Assembly (NCBI GenBank): GCA_003576685.1
Contig: QOZR01000001.1
Span: 1-64,000 of the forward strand
From: Virgifigura deserti
Lineage (GTDB): Bacteria; Pseudomonadota; Alphaproteobacteria; Dongiales; Dongiaceae
Direction of reading: 5' to 3'
Length of the DNA stretch: 64,000 nt
Position 1 is the stretch's first letter; the number at the start of each line of letters is the position of its first letter. Below are positions 23,900 through 32,447 of the stretch, in pieces. The translations under genes and the position numbers were made by a program. The notes beneath the pieces are model-generated. The model saw nothing but the letters and a program-made list of their open reading frames with translations, did no database searches and had not been told where the DNA came from.

Positions 23900-25057
23900 G
23901 TGGGCGCTGCCCTCACCAAGATCGAGCATGGCGCCGAAGGCCAGCGGGCTGACCGTCGCGGCGGCGAAGCCGATCAGGGAGTGCATCGCCATCGTCGCGC
24001 CGACATGGCCCCGCGCCGCGTCGCCGACGGCGCCGGCGGTGAGCGAGGCGGAGTCGGCGCTGACCGTCATGCTGTAGAGGGCGCAGAGCGCCGCCGCGAC
24101 GGCGAAGGGCAGGGCGGTCGACAGCCCGACGGCGAGCGCCAGCCCGGCCGAGACCGCCATCACGACCGCGACGACCCGGCGACGCCCGTAGCGCAACGCC
24201 GCTTCGTTGCCGAGGATGCTGGCTGGAAGGCCGAGCAGCAGGATCGCCGCGGCCAGGGTGGTGACCGCCGGGCCTTCGAGCATCGCGCCGGAAACACTCG
24301 AACTCGATAGGCCGAGGGTCAGGAAGGCGACCAGCCAAGCGCGGAAGCCGTAGAGCTCCCACATATGCGCGGCATAGGCGAGCGAGTAGGCGAGGGACGG
24401 CCGGTTGCGCAGCACCGGCCGGAAATCGAGCAGCCGCGCTCGGCTGCGTGGCGCCGGAGCATAGGGTGCGGACGGCACCGCAAGGAGCACCAGCGTGAAG
24501 GCCGCCAGCGCACAGGCGGCAGCGGTCGCAAAGGCCCAGCGCCAACCGAAACCGTCGGCGATCAGCCCGGCCAACAGGATCGACAGGCTGCTGCCGACGC
24601 TGAAGCAGGCGGTGTAGAAGGCGACGGCGCGGCTCTGGGCGGCACCGCTCATCCGGTCGCTTAGGATCTTCAGGCCGGGCATGAAGGTCCCGGCCAGGCT
24701 GATGCCGCCGAGCGCCCGGAACAGCGACGCGCTCCACAGGCCGTCGGCGAACAGCGCGAAACCGAGCGTAGCGCCGACGCCGGCGAGCATCGATAGGAGA
24801 TAGATCCGACGCGGATCCACCCGGTCGGCAAGACTGACAAGAACCGGCACGGCGACGAGATAGCCGGCCTGGAACATGCCCTCGATCCACCCGGCCTCGG
24901 CATTGCTCAAGCCCCATTCGGCCCGGAAGCCGGGCAGCAGCGCGGCGAACGCGCTGAAGCCCGTCATGCCGAGGATCTCGGCCAGGCAGAGAACCGAAAC
25001 CAGGACAGGAGCGGTCAGGCGCGGCGGCGCGCCGTCCGATGGCTTCGCTTCAAGCAT
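23819..25057 (-). CDS. MFS transporter
   Basis: This 412-aa major facilitator has 12 predicted hydrophobic helices. The loop 2-3 motif is YLVAVPVLVSLADRVDPRRIYLLS, and GGISLAGTFMPGLKILSDRM and a late segment of Gly/Ala-rich helices follow. It is of the drug/sugar-exporter type; the substrate is unknown. It is convergent with the LysR gene, and their coding regions overlap by 81 nt at the 3' ends, which is unusual. It is followed upstream on the same strand by the cytochrome and soxC genes but is separated from them by 85 nt and probably independent. Confidence 0.85.
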   Translation of the reverse strand: MLEAKPSDGAPPRLTAPVLVSVLCLAEILGMTGFSAFAALLPGFRAEWGLSNAEAGWIEGMFQAGYLVAVPVLVSLADRVDPRRIYLLSMLAGVGATLGFALFADGLWSASLFRALGGISLAGTFMPGLKILSDRMSGAAQSRAVAFYTACFSVGSSLSILLAGLIADGFGWRWAFATAAACALAAFTLVLLAVPSAPYAPAPRSRARLLDFRPVLRNRPSLAYSLAYAAHMWELYGFRAWLVAFLTLGLSSSSVSGAMLEGPAVTTLAAAILLLGLPASILGNEAALRYGRRRVVAVVMAVSAGLALAVGLSTALPFAVAAALCALYSMTVSADSASLTAGAVGDAARGHVGATMAMHSLIGFAAATVSPLAFGAMLDLGEGSAHSWFGAFALLGAGVATGPLLLWRLRSR

Positions 25058-25142
25058 GGTCTGGGAACTCCGGGCCGGCGTGTCACGCCGCCGGAGAATG
25101 GCACAAAGGCCCGCTTCCCGTCAGGCCTTGAGGTTGCCGGTT

Positions 25143-25769
25143 CTATTGGATCTCAGATTGCGTCGGCACCTCCACCTCGCCGACCTCCGGAGACAGCGGC
25201 TCGCAGTTCCGCATGCAAGGCCAGTTGTGGACGTCCGGCCGCGGGTCCGGCCCGTAGAACCCGTCACGATTCCGCATCTCCACCTTGGGCAGGGTTTCGG
25301 CGTTCATCACCGCGTCCTCGGGCACGAGTTCGTTCATGTAGAGGACGAAGGCGGTCGCGGCATAGACCTCGTCAGGGGTCAGCGACTGCGGACGGTCGAA
25401 CGGCATCGCCCGGTGGATGTAGTCGAATAGGGTGGCGGCATAGGGCCAGTAGCTGCCGACAGTCTTCGCCGGCTTGTCGGTGTCGAGTGTTCCGACACCG
25501 CCGACCAGCCGGTCCATCGGCCCCTGTCCCTCTTCGCCATGACAGGCCATACAGACCTGAACATAGACTTCCCGGCCATCGGCGACGCTGCCACTGCCCT
25601 CGGGCAGCCCGACTCCGGGTGTTCGCGCGTCGATGTCCCAGCCGGCGATCTGTTCCGGGTTCGCGGGCTCGCCGAACCCGAAGCGCGATTCCTGAGCGCC
25701 GGCCGGAATGGCGAGGCAGAGCGAGAGTGCGGCGATCAGGGCGGTACGGCGTGGCTCAAACGGCGGCAT
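25143..25769 (-). CDS. Periplasmic c-type cytochrome subunit of sulfite/sulfane dehydrogenase
   Basis: This 208-aa exported protein (signal peptide ending AIPAGA) has one heme c site, VCMACHGEEGQGP, and a likely distal Met in HRAMPFDRPQSL. Its start overlaps the last 14 nt of the molybdoenzyme gene, so translation is coupled. It should accept electrons from the molybdenum enzyme and pass them to the respiratory chain. It is shorter than classical diheme SoxD and longer than SorB, matching the monoheme partners often found with SoxC homologues in alphaproteobacteria. Confidence 0.85.
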   Translation of the reverse strand: MPPFEPRRTALIAALSLCLAIPAGAQESRFGFGEPANPEQIAGWDIDARTPGVGLPEGSGSVADGREVYVQVCMACHGEEGQGPMDRLVGGVGTLDTDKPAKTVGSYWPYAATLFDYIHRAMPFDRPQSLTPDEVYAATAFVLYMNELVPEDAVMNAETLPKVEMRNRDGFYGPDPRPDVHNWPCMRNCEPLSPEVGEVEVPTQSEIQ

Positions 25770-27099
25770 TGCTTACCTCCCCGCTCTCGGCGAGCCTCCA
25801 GGTCTGGATCGCGTTGTAATGATAGACCGAGTTCTGCCCCCGCACGGCGAGAAGCTGCTCGCGCGTGGGCTGCACATAGCCGCTCTCGTCGATCGCCCGG
25901 CTGGCGAGAAGCGCCGGCTCGCCGTTCCACTGCCAGGGCAGTCGGAAGCGGGTCAGGCACTTCGCGAGCACCGGCTGGTCGAGCTCCGCGGTTCGCCAGT
26001 TGCGGCCGCCGTCGGTGGTGACGTCGACTCGCGAGATGCGGCCATAGCCGGACCAGGCGAGGCCGGAGATCTCGTGGAAGCCGGGGCCGCCGAGCGGTTT
26101 GCCGCCGCCTGCCGGGTGCGTGATCACCGATTTCGCCTCCATCGCGAAGGTGAATTTCCGCGCCGATCCATCCGGCATCAGGTCGGTATATTTCGAGGTT
26201 TCCTCGCGGGTGTACCAGGGCTCCGGGCCGACCTCCAGACGGCGCAGCCACTTGATGCTCATATTGCCCTCATAGCCCGGCAGCAGCAGCCGTAGCGGAT
26301 ATCCCTGTTCCGGCCGCAGCCGCTCGCCGTTCTGCGAGTAGGCGAGAAGCGCGTCGTCGAAGGCCTTGCTCAGAGGGATGCTCCGGGTCATGGCCGCGGC
26401 GTCCGCTCCCTCCGCCAGGACCCAGGCCGCGCCGGACTCGACGCCGGCCTCCTGGAGGATCGTCGCCAGCGGCACACCCGTCCATTCGCAGCAGCTCACG
26501 AGCCCGTGGGTGGTCTGGACGCTCGGCTCCGGGTTGACATACTCGGTCAGCGAATTGCCCGAGCATTCGAGGAAATGGATCCGCGAGACGGCGGGGAACC
26601 GCATCAGGTCGTTCATGGTGAAGATCACCGGCCGTTCGACCATGCCATGCACCATCAGCCGATGCTGCTCGGGGTCGATCGCGGGGACGCCGCCGTGATG
26701 CCGCTCGAAGAACAGGCCGTTTGGCGTGATGATGCCGTGCAGGTCCTGCAATGGGGTAAAGCTCCAGGACGCCGTCGCCGTTGCCGTCAGGTCCGTCGGC
26801 TGGCGGACGACATCCTTCTCGAATTCGGAAGGAAGGCCATAGGGCGGGCTCAGGATCGGGGCCCCCTGCTGCGTCATCCATTCCGGTGTGTTGGGCGGCA
26901 GGTTGCCGGTCCCCTCGGCGGGTGCCGTCTGCGCGACGGCGGCCCCCCGCGCCAGGGCGGCGGCCGCGGCCGCCGCACCGCCCCAGACGGCGCCGCGCAA
27001 CATCTGCCGCCGATCCAGCGGCAACGCTCCGCGGATGTTTTCCGCGCGCTCTGCCTCCAGGACGGCCCTGACCTCCTGTTCCGAGACTTCCCTGGGCAC
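25756..27099 (-). CDS. soxC: SoxC-type sulfite/sulfane dehydrogenase molybdopterin subunit
   Basis: This 447-aa sulfite oxidase-superfamily enzyme has a Tat-like signal (DRRQMLRGAVWGGAAAAAAAL). The molybdenum-ligating Cys lies in IHFLECSGNSLTEY, with GLFFERHHGGVPAIDPEQHRL and the C-terminal dimerisation domain (WSGYGRISRVDVTTDGGRNWR). It oxidises sulfite or the sulfane sulfur of Sox intermediates in the periplasm, with the following cytochrome as acceptor. The start is taken as GTG at 27099, preceded by GGAGGAG, in preference to an ATG at 27132. No soxXYZAB genes are nearby, so a stand-alone sulfite-oxidising role is more likely. Confidence 0.87.
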   Translation of the reverse strand: MPREVSEQEVRAVLEAERAENIRGALPLDRRQMLRGAVWGGAAAAAAALARGAAVAQTAPAEGTGNLPPNTPEWMTQQGAPILSPPYGLPSEFEKDVVRQPTDLTATATASWSFTPLQDLHGIITPNGLFFERHHGGVPAIDPEQHRLMVHGMVERPVIFTMNDLMRFPAVSRIHFLECSGNSLTEYVNPEPSVQTTHGLVSCCEWTGVPLATILQEAGVESGAAWVLAEGADAAAMTRSIPLSKAFDDALLAYSQNGERLRPEQGYPLRLLLPGYEGNMSIKWLRRLEVGPEPWYTREETSKYTDLMPDGSARKFTFAMEAKSVITHPAGGGKPLGGPGFHEISGLAWSGYGRISRVDVTTDGGRNWRTAELDQPVLAKCLTRFRLPWQWNGEPALLASRAIDESGYVQPTREQLLAVRGQNSVYHYNAIQTWRLAESGEVSNAAV

Positions 27100-27211
27100 C
27101 GAACTCCTCCCTGTAGCGACGAAGCGCCCCATTCAACCGCAACGGATCAGGATCGGAGTTTGTTCCGCCGGGCGTGACCTACAGCGGGTTTGGTGGTCAG
27201 GGTTGGTTCGA

Positions 27212-28066
27212 TCAGGGCCGCAGGCGGAGCAGGATCGGCTGATGGTCGGAGGCGTCGGTTTCCATGTCCACGGCCACGCGCTCCATCCGGTCAGTTAAGT
27301 CATCGGTGATGAAGAAGTAGTCCCGACAATGCGGCCCCTGCGGCCATTGCGCGGAGTCGAAGAGGCCGCAGGTCGGATCGTGCGGCTTGTCGCCATAGAG
27401 CGCTGTCCAGGCGTCGGTGAGGGTGGGAGTCTCATCGTCGAAGGGCGCGGCCAGCGTCCGGTACTCGGCGCTGTCCGGCTCCAGGTTGAAATCGCCGCAG
27501 AGGATGGACGTCGCGGGGCGGGGCTGCGCGATGTAGGGCTCGCCCGCGGTTCGCGCCGCAGGACGGCGCTCGTTGGCGGCGATTTCCTGGTGCAGCGCGC
27601 GAAGGCGCGTGATCTGCGCCTGGCGTTGCTTGGCGGAATGGAATTCGAGATGCGTCGTGACGATCCGGAGTGGGCCGGGATCGGTTTCGATCACGGCCTC
27701 AGTCGCCTGCCGTTGCATATGCTTGATGCCGGGCTCCGCCGGTTGCGGCAGCAGATGCCGGAAAGCCTGCAGCACCGGCCGGCGCGAGAGAATGAGGTTG
27801 CCATATTGCAGCCGCGCCGCCGCGGACTCCGCCCGACGATCCAGCGCCGCGCCGAACAGGCGCTCATAGCCCTCGAACAGCCGGCCGAGTTCGGCGACCT
27901 GATCGAGACCCCGGCCGTCGTCGAGCTCCGGCATGTGGCGCACGACTTCCTGAAGACAGATCACGTCGGGGTCGCCGAAGGCACGGATGGTCCGGGCGAT
28001 GCGCGCGAGGTCCACCTGCCCGTCGACGCCGCGGCCGCACTGGATGTTCCAGGACAAGAGCTCCAT
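27212..28066 (-). CDS. Endonuclease/exonuclease/phosphatase-family protein
   Basis: This 284-aa cytosolic protein has the EEP fold: MELLSWNIQCGRGVDG with the metal-site Asn, CLQEVVR with Glu, HLEFHSAKQRQAQ, ILCGDFNLEPDS with the catalytic Asp/Asn, and a terminal SDHQPI. Substrates of this fold range from DNA to phospholipid headgroups and other phosphodiesters. Its ATG overlaps the stop of the preceding permease gene (TGATG), so it belongs to the Ugp-like operon. It occupies the place where ugpQ, a glycerophosphodiester phosphodiesterase, is found in classical operons. A role in cleaving an imported phosphodiester is inference. Confidence 0.85.
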   Translation of the reverse strand: MELLSWNIQCGRGVDGQVDLARIARTIRAFGDPDVICLQEVVRHMPELDDGRGLDQVAELGRLFEGYERLFGAALDRRAESAAARLQYGNLILSRRPVLQAFRHLLPQPAEPGIKHMQRQATEAVIETDPGPLRIVTTHLEFHSAKQRQAQITRLRALHQEIAANERRPAARTAGEPYIAQPRPATSILCGDFNLEPDSAEYRTLAAPFDDETPTLTDAWTALYGDKPHDPTCGLFDSAQWPQGPHCRDYFFITDDLTDRMERVAVDMETDASDHQPILLRLRP

Positions 28067-28914
28067 CACTTGATGCCCGCGCGCATGAAGGACTGGACGA
28101 ACTGCCGCTGGAACAGCAGGAAAGCGATCAGTAGCGGGGCGACGGCCAACAGGGTCGCGGCGCTGATCACCGACCAGTTCACGCCCGATTCCGGCGCGCC
28201 GAAGATCGCCAGCCCCACCGTCAGCGGTCGCGTCTCGACCGAGTTGGTGACGACCAGCGGCCACAGGAAGTTGTTCCAGTGGGTGCTGACCGACACCAGC
28301 CCGTAGGCGAGATAGGTCGGTTTCGCCAGCGGCACATAGACCTTCAGCAGGACCTGCAGGAACGAGCAGCCCTCGACCCGCGCGGCTTCCTCCAGCTCCG
28401 TCGGCACGGTCTTGAAGGCCTGGCGCAGCAGGAAGATGCCGAAGGCGCTGGCCATGTAGGGCAGGCCGATGCCGAGGATGGTGTCGACGAGGCCGAGTTG
28501 GCTCATCGTCCGGTAGTTCTCGACGATCAGCACCTCGGGCATGATCATGAGCTGGACGAGGACGAGCGCGAAGGCGATGTCGCGGCCGACGAAGCGGAAG
28601 CGGGCGAAGGCGTAAGCGGCCAGCGTGCAGAGCACGAGCTGCGCTCCGAGGATCGAGGTCACCAGCAGAAAGGTGTTCAGGAAATAGCGCGCAAACGGCG
28701 CTTGGCTCCACGCCGTCGCGAAGTTCTCGAGCGTCAGCGGCGCCAGAAGGTCCAGGCGGGTCGCATAGGCCGGCGGGTGGAAGGCCGCCCAGACCGCATA
28801 GAGCAGCGGCAGGACCCAGAGGAAGGCCAGCAGCCAAGCGGCGCCGGTCTCGACGACGCGGCCGATGCGGCCGGCATGTTCCGGCGCCGCGGGCGCGATG
28901 GTGGTCGCGGTCAT
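28066..28914 (-). CDS. ABC transporter permease, UgpE/MalG type
   Basis: This 282-aa inner-membrane permease has six predicted helices and the EAA loop ELEEAARVEGCSFLQVLLKVYVPLAKPTYLAYG. It starts 4 nt inside the upstream permease gene and its stop overlaps the next start, so three genes are translationally coupled. It pairs with the UgpA/MalF-type permease and the UgpC/MsmK-type ATPase to import a sugar or glycerophosphate-like solute. Sequence does not settle which. Confidence 0.88.
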   Translation of the reverse strand: MTATTIAPAAPEHAGRIGRVVETGAAWLLAFLWVLPLLYAVWAAFHPPAYATRLDLLAPLTLENFATAWSQAPFARYFLNTFLLVTSILGAQLVLCTLAAYAFARFRFVGRDIAFALVLVQLMIMPEVLIVENYRTMSQLGLVDTILGIGLPYMASAFGIFLLRQAFKTVPTELEEAARVEGCSFLQVLLKVYVPLAKPTYLAYGLVSVSTHWNNFLWPLVVTNSVETRPLTVGLAIFGAPESGVNWSVISAATLLAVAPLLIAFLLFQRQFVQSFMRAGIK

Positions 28915-29786
28915 CGGTAGTGGATCCGCTTGTCGAGCAGGACGAACTGGCCGATCGCGACCAGGGCCAGAAAGGCGAGCAGCGCGACCGTCAGCGTCGC
29001 GGCATAGCTCGGATCGAAGAAGCTGAACGCCACTTCATAGATGTAATAGAGGAGCAGGGTACTGGCGTTGTTTGGCCCGCCCTTGGTCAGAATGAACAGG
29101 TGGTCGACGAGCTTGAACGAGTTGATCAGCGCGTTGATCACGACGAACAGCGTCGTCGGCATCAGCAGCGGGAAGGTGATCCGCCAAAAGAAATACCAGC
29201 GGCCGGCGCCCTCCAGCTTGCCCGCTTCCTCCAGTTCCGGCGGCAGCGACTGCAGCGCCGCGAGATAGAAGATCATGAAGAAGCCAGCTTCCTTCCAGAT
29301 CGTCAGTACGATCAGGCAGGCGAGGACGGTGTCGGGGTCGCCCAGCCAGTTGTGGCCGGGGAGGCCGAACAGGCCGAGGAACTGATCGATCAGCCCGATT
29401 CCCGGCGTGTAGAAGAACAGCCAGATATTCGCGACCGCAATCATCGGCAGGATGGTCGGCGTGAAGTAGGCCATGCGCACGAGACCGCGCGCCGGCAGCC
29501 GGCGATTGACCCAGAGCGCCATCTGCAAGGCGAGGGCAATGCTGATCGGGATGGTTCCGAGCGCGAACCAGATATTGTTGCGGACGGCCTGCCAGAAGAC
29601 ATCGTCCTCGAGCATGAACTGGTAGTTCTCCACCCCCACGAAGACCGCCGGCCGGGTCACCGAGCCGCTCAGGAACAGACTCTGCACGAGCGTAGCGACG
29701 GTCGGGTAGTGGGTGAAGGCGATCAGCAGGACGGCCGCGGGCAGCAGCAGCAGCCAACCGTAGATTTGCATGCGATAGGAGGGCAT
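28911..29786 (-). CDS. ABC transporter permease, UgpA/MalF type
   Basis: This 291-aa permease of the carbohydrate-uptake class 1 has six helices, with LLPAAVLLIAFTHYPTVATLVQSLFLS at the N-terminus and the EAA loop ELEEAGKLEGAGRWYFFWRITFPLLMPTTLF. It overlaps the following permease by 4 nt. The 125-nt gap to the upstream binding-protein gene contains a long perfect hairpin (29821-29857). That hairpin could limit read-through so that the binding protein is made in excess (inference). Confidence 0.88.
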   Translation of the reverse strand: MPSYRMQIYGWLLLLPAAVLLIAFTHYPTVATLVQSLFLSGSVTRPAVFVGVENYQFMLEDDVFWQAVRNNIWFALGTIPISIALALQMALWVNRRLPARGLVRMAYFTPTILPMIAVANIWLFFYTPGIGLIDQFLGLFGLPGHNWLGDPDTVLACLIVLTIWKEAGFFMIFYLAALQSLPPELEEAGKLEGAGRWYFFWRITFPLLMPTTLFVVINALINSFKLVDHLFILTKGGPNNASTLLLYYIYEVAFSFFDPSYAATLTVALLAFLALVAIGQFVLLDKRIHYR

Positions 29787-29816
29787 CGTCCAGTGCTGCC
29801 TTCAGTGGCGACGCCC

Positions 29817-29881
29817 ACACCCCCTCCCTCCCCCGGCTGAGCCGGGGGAGGGAGGGGCCCGCGTCAGGGGGGAGGTGGGGA
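29817..29881. repeat. CCCTCCCCCGGC palindromic repeat, copy 1
   Basis: A perfect 17-bp stem (29821-29837 and 29841-29857) closes on a TGA loop and is followed by a partly complementary G-rich flank to 29881. A related copy is at 39850-39917. It lies inside the Ugp-like operon, between the binding protein and first permease. Confidence 0.85.
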
Positions 29882-29911
29882 CAGGTGCCGCCGAACCAAT
29901 TATTCCCGATC

Positions 29912-31210
29912 TTACTGATACCGCCGCAGCAGGCGCTCCGCCTGGCTTTGGGCCGAGGACAAAGCCTCCTCGGGCGTTTCCGCGCCGGTCAGCGCCGCCT
30001 GGATCGCGTCGTCCAGCAGCTTGCGCACCCGGCCCGTCTCATAGGTCGAGAGCTCGGCGGTGGCGAATTCGAGCTGGTCGCGGGCGACGGCCGCCGGCGG
30101 GAACTCCTGCACATAGGCTTCGAGCGCATCGGTCTGGTAGGCGGCCGGGCTGGTGCCGAGATAGCCTGTCTCGATGCTCCAATGAGCGGTGCGCTCGGGC
30201 TCGGTCATCCATTTGATGAAGGTCAGCGCCGCCTTGCGCTCCTCCGGCGTGGAATCCTTGAAGATGTAGAAATTGCCGCCGCCGGTGGGCGATCCGCGGC
30301 GCTCGCTGGCCGGCAGCATGGCGACGCCGAAATCGAAGCTGGCGCCGTCCTTCACCGCGGTGAGGTTGCCGGTCGAATGCCACATGATCGCGGTCCTCCC
30401 ATCGAGGAAGTTCTGTCGCAGCGTGCCCCATTCGATGGTGTTCTGGGGCATGACGCCATGCTCACGGCTGAGATCGAGCCAGTATTGCAGCGCCTCGACG
30501 ACGGCCGGGTCGTCGAAATAGGTTTCGTTGCCGTCGTTGTTCATCAGCACTTGGCCGTTCTGGATCGCCAGGGCGCCGAACATCCAGTAGGCATAGCCGG
30601 TGGAGGGGATCATCGCGCCCCACCGCTCCACCTGGCCGGCGTCGTTCTTCTTGGTGAGCTGCTTGCTCATCGAGACGAGCTCGTCCCAGGTCGCCGGTGG
30701 GCTCTCCGGGTCCAGCCCCGCGTCGCGGAAGGCGTCCTTGTTGTAGTACATGACGATGGTCGAGCGCTGGAACGGAATGCCCCAGGTCTTGCCTTGGGTA
30801 CGGCCGTTCTCCATCAGCGCCGGGTAGAAGGACTCCAGCCAGGCTTTCTCCTCCGCCGTCTCGACGATATCGTCGAAGGCGACGATCGCGTCCTGTTCGA
30901 TCAGCTCGTAGATGTCGATCGAAAACATTACCGAGAGCTCGGCGGGCTCACCGCTCTTCAGCGCCGCGAGCGCCTTGATCCGAGCGTCGTCATAGTTGCC
31001 GGCATAGATCGCGTTCACGTCGATATCGGGATGGGCCGACTCGAAATCGGCAACCATCCCGTCGACGATCTGTGTCAGCGGCCCGCCGACGGCAACCGGG
31101 TAATACATGGTAAGCTGCGTCTTCGCCAGCGCCGCCCCGGCGACTCCCAGCGCCAAGCCGACGCCGAGCGCGCCGCCGGCCAGCAAGTTCGTGATCCTCC
31201 TCGACATCAT
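29912..31210 (-). CDS. ABC transporter substrate-binding protein, UgpB-like (SBP family 1)
   Basis: This 432-aa exported protein has a signal peptide (RRITNLLAGGALGVGLALGVAGAALA). The mature start KTQLTMYYPVAVGGPLTQIVDGMVADF and the block AIYAGNYDDARIKALAALKSGEPAELSVMF mark a UgpB-related family. Typical hinge and ligand segments (FQRSTIVMYYNKDAFRDAGLDP, GRTAIMWHSTGNL) follow. Ligand could be glycerol-3-phosphate, a glycerophosphodiester or a sugar. The first of two adjacent ATGs, at 31210, is used, with GGGAG upstream. A longer open frame extends antisense-like upstream into the ATPase gene and was rejected. Confidence 0.88.
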   Translation of the reverse strand: MMSRRITNLLAGGALGVGLALGVAGAALAKTQLTMYYPVAVGGPLTQIVDGMVADFESAHPDIDVNAIYAGNYDDARIKALAALKSGEPAELSVMFSIDIYELIEQDAIVAFDDIVETAEEKAWLESFYPALMENGRTQGKTWGIPFQRSTIVMYYNKDAFRDAGLDPESPPATWDELVSMSKQLTKKNDAGQVERWGAMIPSTGYAYWMFGALAIQNGQVLMNNDGNETYFDDPAVVEALQYWLDLSREHGVMPQNTIEWGTLRQNFLDGRTAIMWHSTGNLTAVKDGASFDFGVAMLPASERRGSPTGGGNFYIFKDSTPEERKAALTFIKWMTEPERTAHWSIETGYLGTSPAAYQTDALEAYVQEFPPAAVARDQLEFATAELSTYETGRVRKLLDDAIQAALTGAETPEEALSSAQSQAERLLRRYQ

Positions 31211-31254
31211 CCCGTTCTCCCTCACTGATTGAACCTCCCTCAGAGTCAGCCCGC

Positions 31255-32328
31255 TCAAGCGGCGACCGGCACCGCGCGGCCGTCCTCCATACGCCGGCCG
31301 CTCGTGCCGTCGAATACATGCACGCTCTCCGGCGACCAGGCGATCCGCACCGGCTCCCCCGTCGCCAGGCCGGAGCGGCCGGGCACGCGGAGCAGCACCG
31401 ACTGGTTGCCGACGCGCGCCGTCAGAATCGTGTCGGCGCCCAGATAGTCGGCCGAGACGATCTCTCCCTCGATCCCGGCGCCGTCGGCGAGGCGCAGATG
31501 CTCCGGCCGGATGCCGAGCCGCAGCCCATGCCCGGGTCCTTGCAGCACCGCCCGGCCGGCGGCGCCGGCGACCACGGCACCGTTCGGCCCGTCTGTTAGA
31601 TCGATCAGGTTCATCGGCGGCGTGCCGATGAAGCTCGCGACGAAGGTCGTCGCCGGGCGGTCGTAAAGGTCTTCGGGCCGGCCCGCCTGAACAATCTTCC
31701 CGTCGCACATCAGGACGACCTGGTCGGCCATTGACATCGCCTCGGTCTGGTCGTGTGTGACATAGACGACGGTCATGCCGAGCCGCTGCTGCAGCGCGCG
31801 GATCTCGACCCGCATGTCATGGCGCAGCTTGGCGTCCAGGTTGGACAGTGGCTCGTCCATCAGGCAGATCGGGTTCTCGGCGACGATCGCCCGGGCAAGC
31901 GCGACGCGCTGGCGCTGCCCGCCCGAAAGCTGCGCCGGACGACGGTGCAGCAGCTCGCCGAGGCCGACCAGCTCGGCGACGCGGGCGAGGCGTGCCGACC
32001 GCTCGGCCCATTTCAGCTTGCGCACCTTCAGGCCGAAGACGATGTTCTCCGCGACGTCGAGATGAGGGAAGAGGGCGTAGGACTGGAACACCATCGAGAT
32101 GCGGCGCTTCGCCGGCGGCAGCCGGGTCACGTCCCGACCCTCGATGAGGATGCGCCCGGCGCTGACTTCCTCGAGTCCGGCGATCATGCGCAGCGACGTG
32201 GATTTGCCGCAGCCGGACGGGCCCAGAAGGACGAGTAGCTCGCCGGCGGCCGCGGTGAGCGAAACGTCGTCGACCGCGGTGGTCTGACCCCAGACCTTCG
32301 AAACATGGTCGAGAACGATCTCCGACAT
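31255..32328 (-). CDS. ABC transporter ATP-binding protein, UgpC/MsmK type
   Basis: This 357-aa ATPase has Walker A GPSGCGKST, Q-loop VFQSYALFPHLDV, signature LSGGQRQRVALARAI, Walker B ICLMDEPLSNLDA and H-loop VTHDQTEAM. A C-terminal TOBE/OB regulatory domain (residues about 240-340) is typical of class 1 carbohydrate importers. It is the first transporter gene after the DeoR regulator; in E. coli ugpC comes later in the operon. It energises the two permeases encoded downstream. Confidence 0.92.
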   Translation of the reverse strand: MSEIVLDHVSKVWGQTTAVDDVSLTAAAGELLVLLGPSGCGKSTSLRMIAGLEEVSAGRILIEGRDVTRLPPAKRRISMVFQSYALFPHLDVAENIVFGLKVRKLKWAERSARLARVAELVGLGELLHRRPAQLSGGQRQRVALARAIVAENPICLMDEPLSNLDAKLRHDMRVEIRALQQRLGMTVVYVTHDQTEAMSMADQVVLMCDGKIVQAGRPEDLYDRPATTFVASFIGTPPMNLIDLTDGPNGAVVAGAAGRAVLQGPGHGLRLGIRPEHLRLADGAGIEGEIVSADYLGADTILTARVGNQSVLLRVPGRSGLATGEPVRIAWSPESVHVFDGTSGRRMEDGRAVPVAA

Positions 32329-32420
32329 TCCTCCCCCGAGCGATCCGTCCTGTCGTCAGGCGCTGCTTGCGGCGCGCCGGTCCGGGAGCGGCCAAGATGC
32401 GCCGACCCCGTGACAGCACG

Positions 32421-32447
32421 ATGTCAACTTTTTTACGTCCATGTCAA
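32421..32447. promoter_or_regulatory. Direct repeat ATGTCAA upstream of the Ugp-like operon
   Basis: ATGTCAA occurs at 32421-32427 and again at 32441-32447, exactly 20 nt apart (about two helical turns), separated by a T-rich stretch. It lies just downstream of and slightly overlapping the end of the DeoR gene, ahead of the ATPase gene. On the coding strand each reads TTGACAT, so one may serve as a -35 box; no good -10 is seen. Confidence 0.35.

Noticed and set aside
32421-32447. Possible Pho box upstream of the Ugp-like operon
   Set aside because: The repeated word is ATGTCAA with a 20-nt period; Pho boxes use CTGTCAT-like units at 11-nt spacing.
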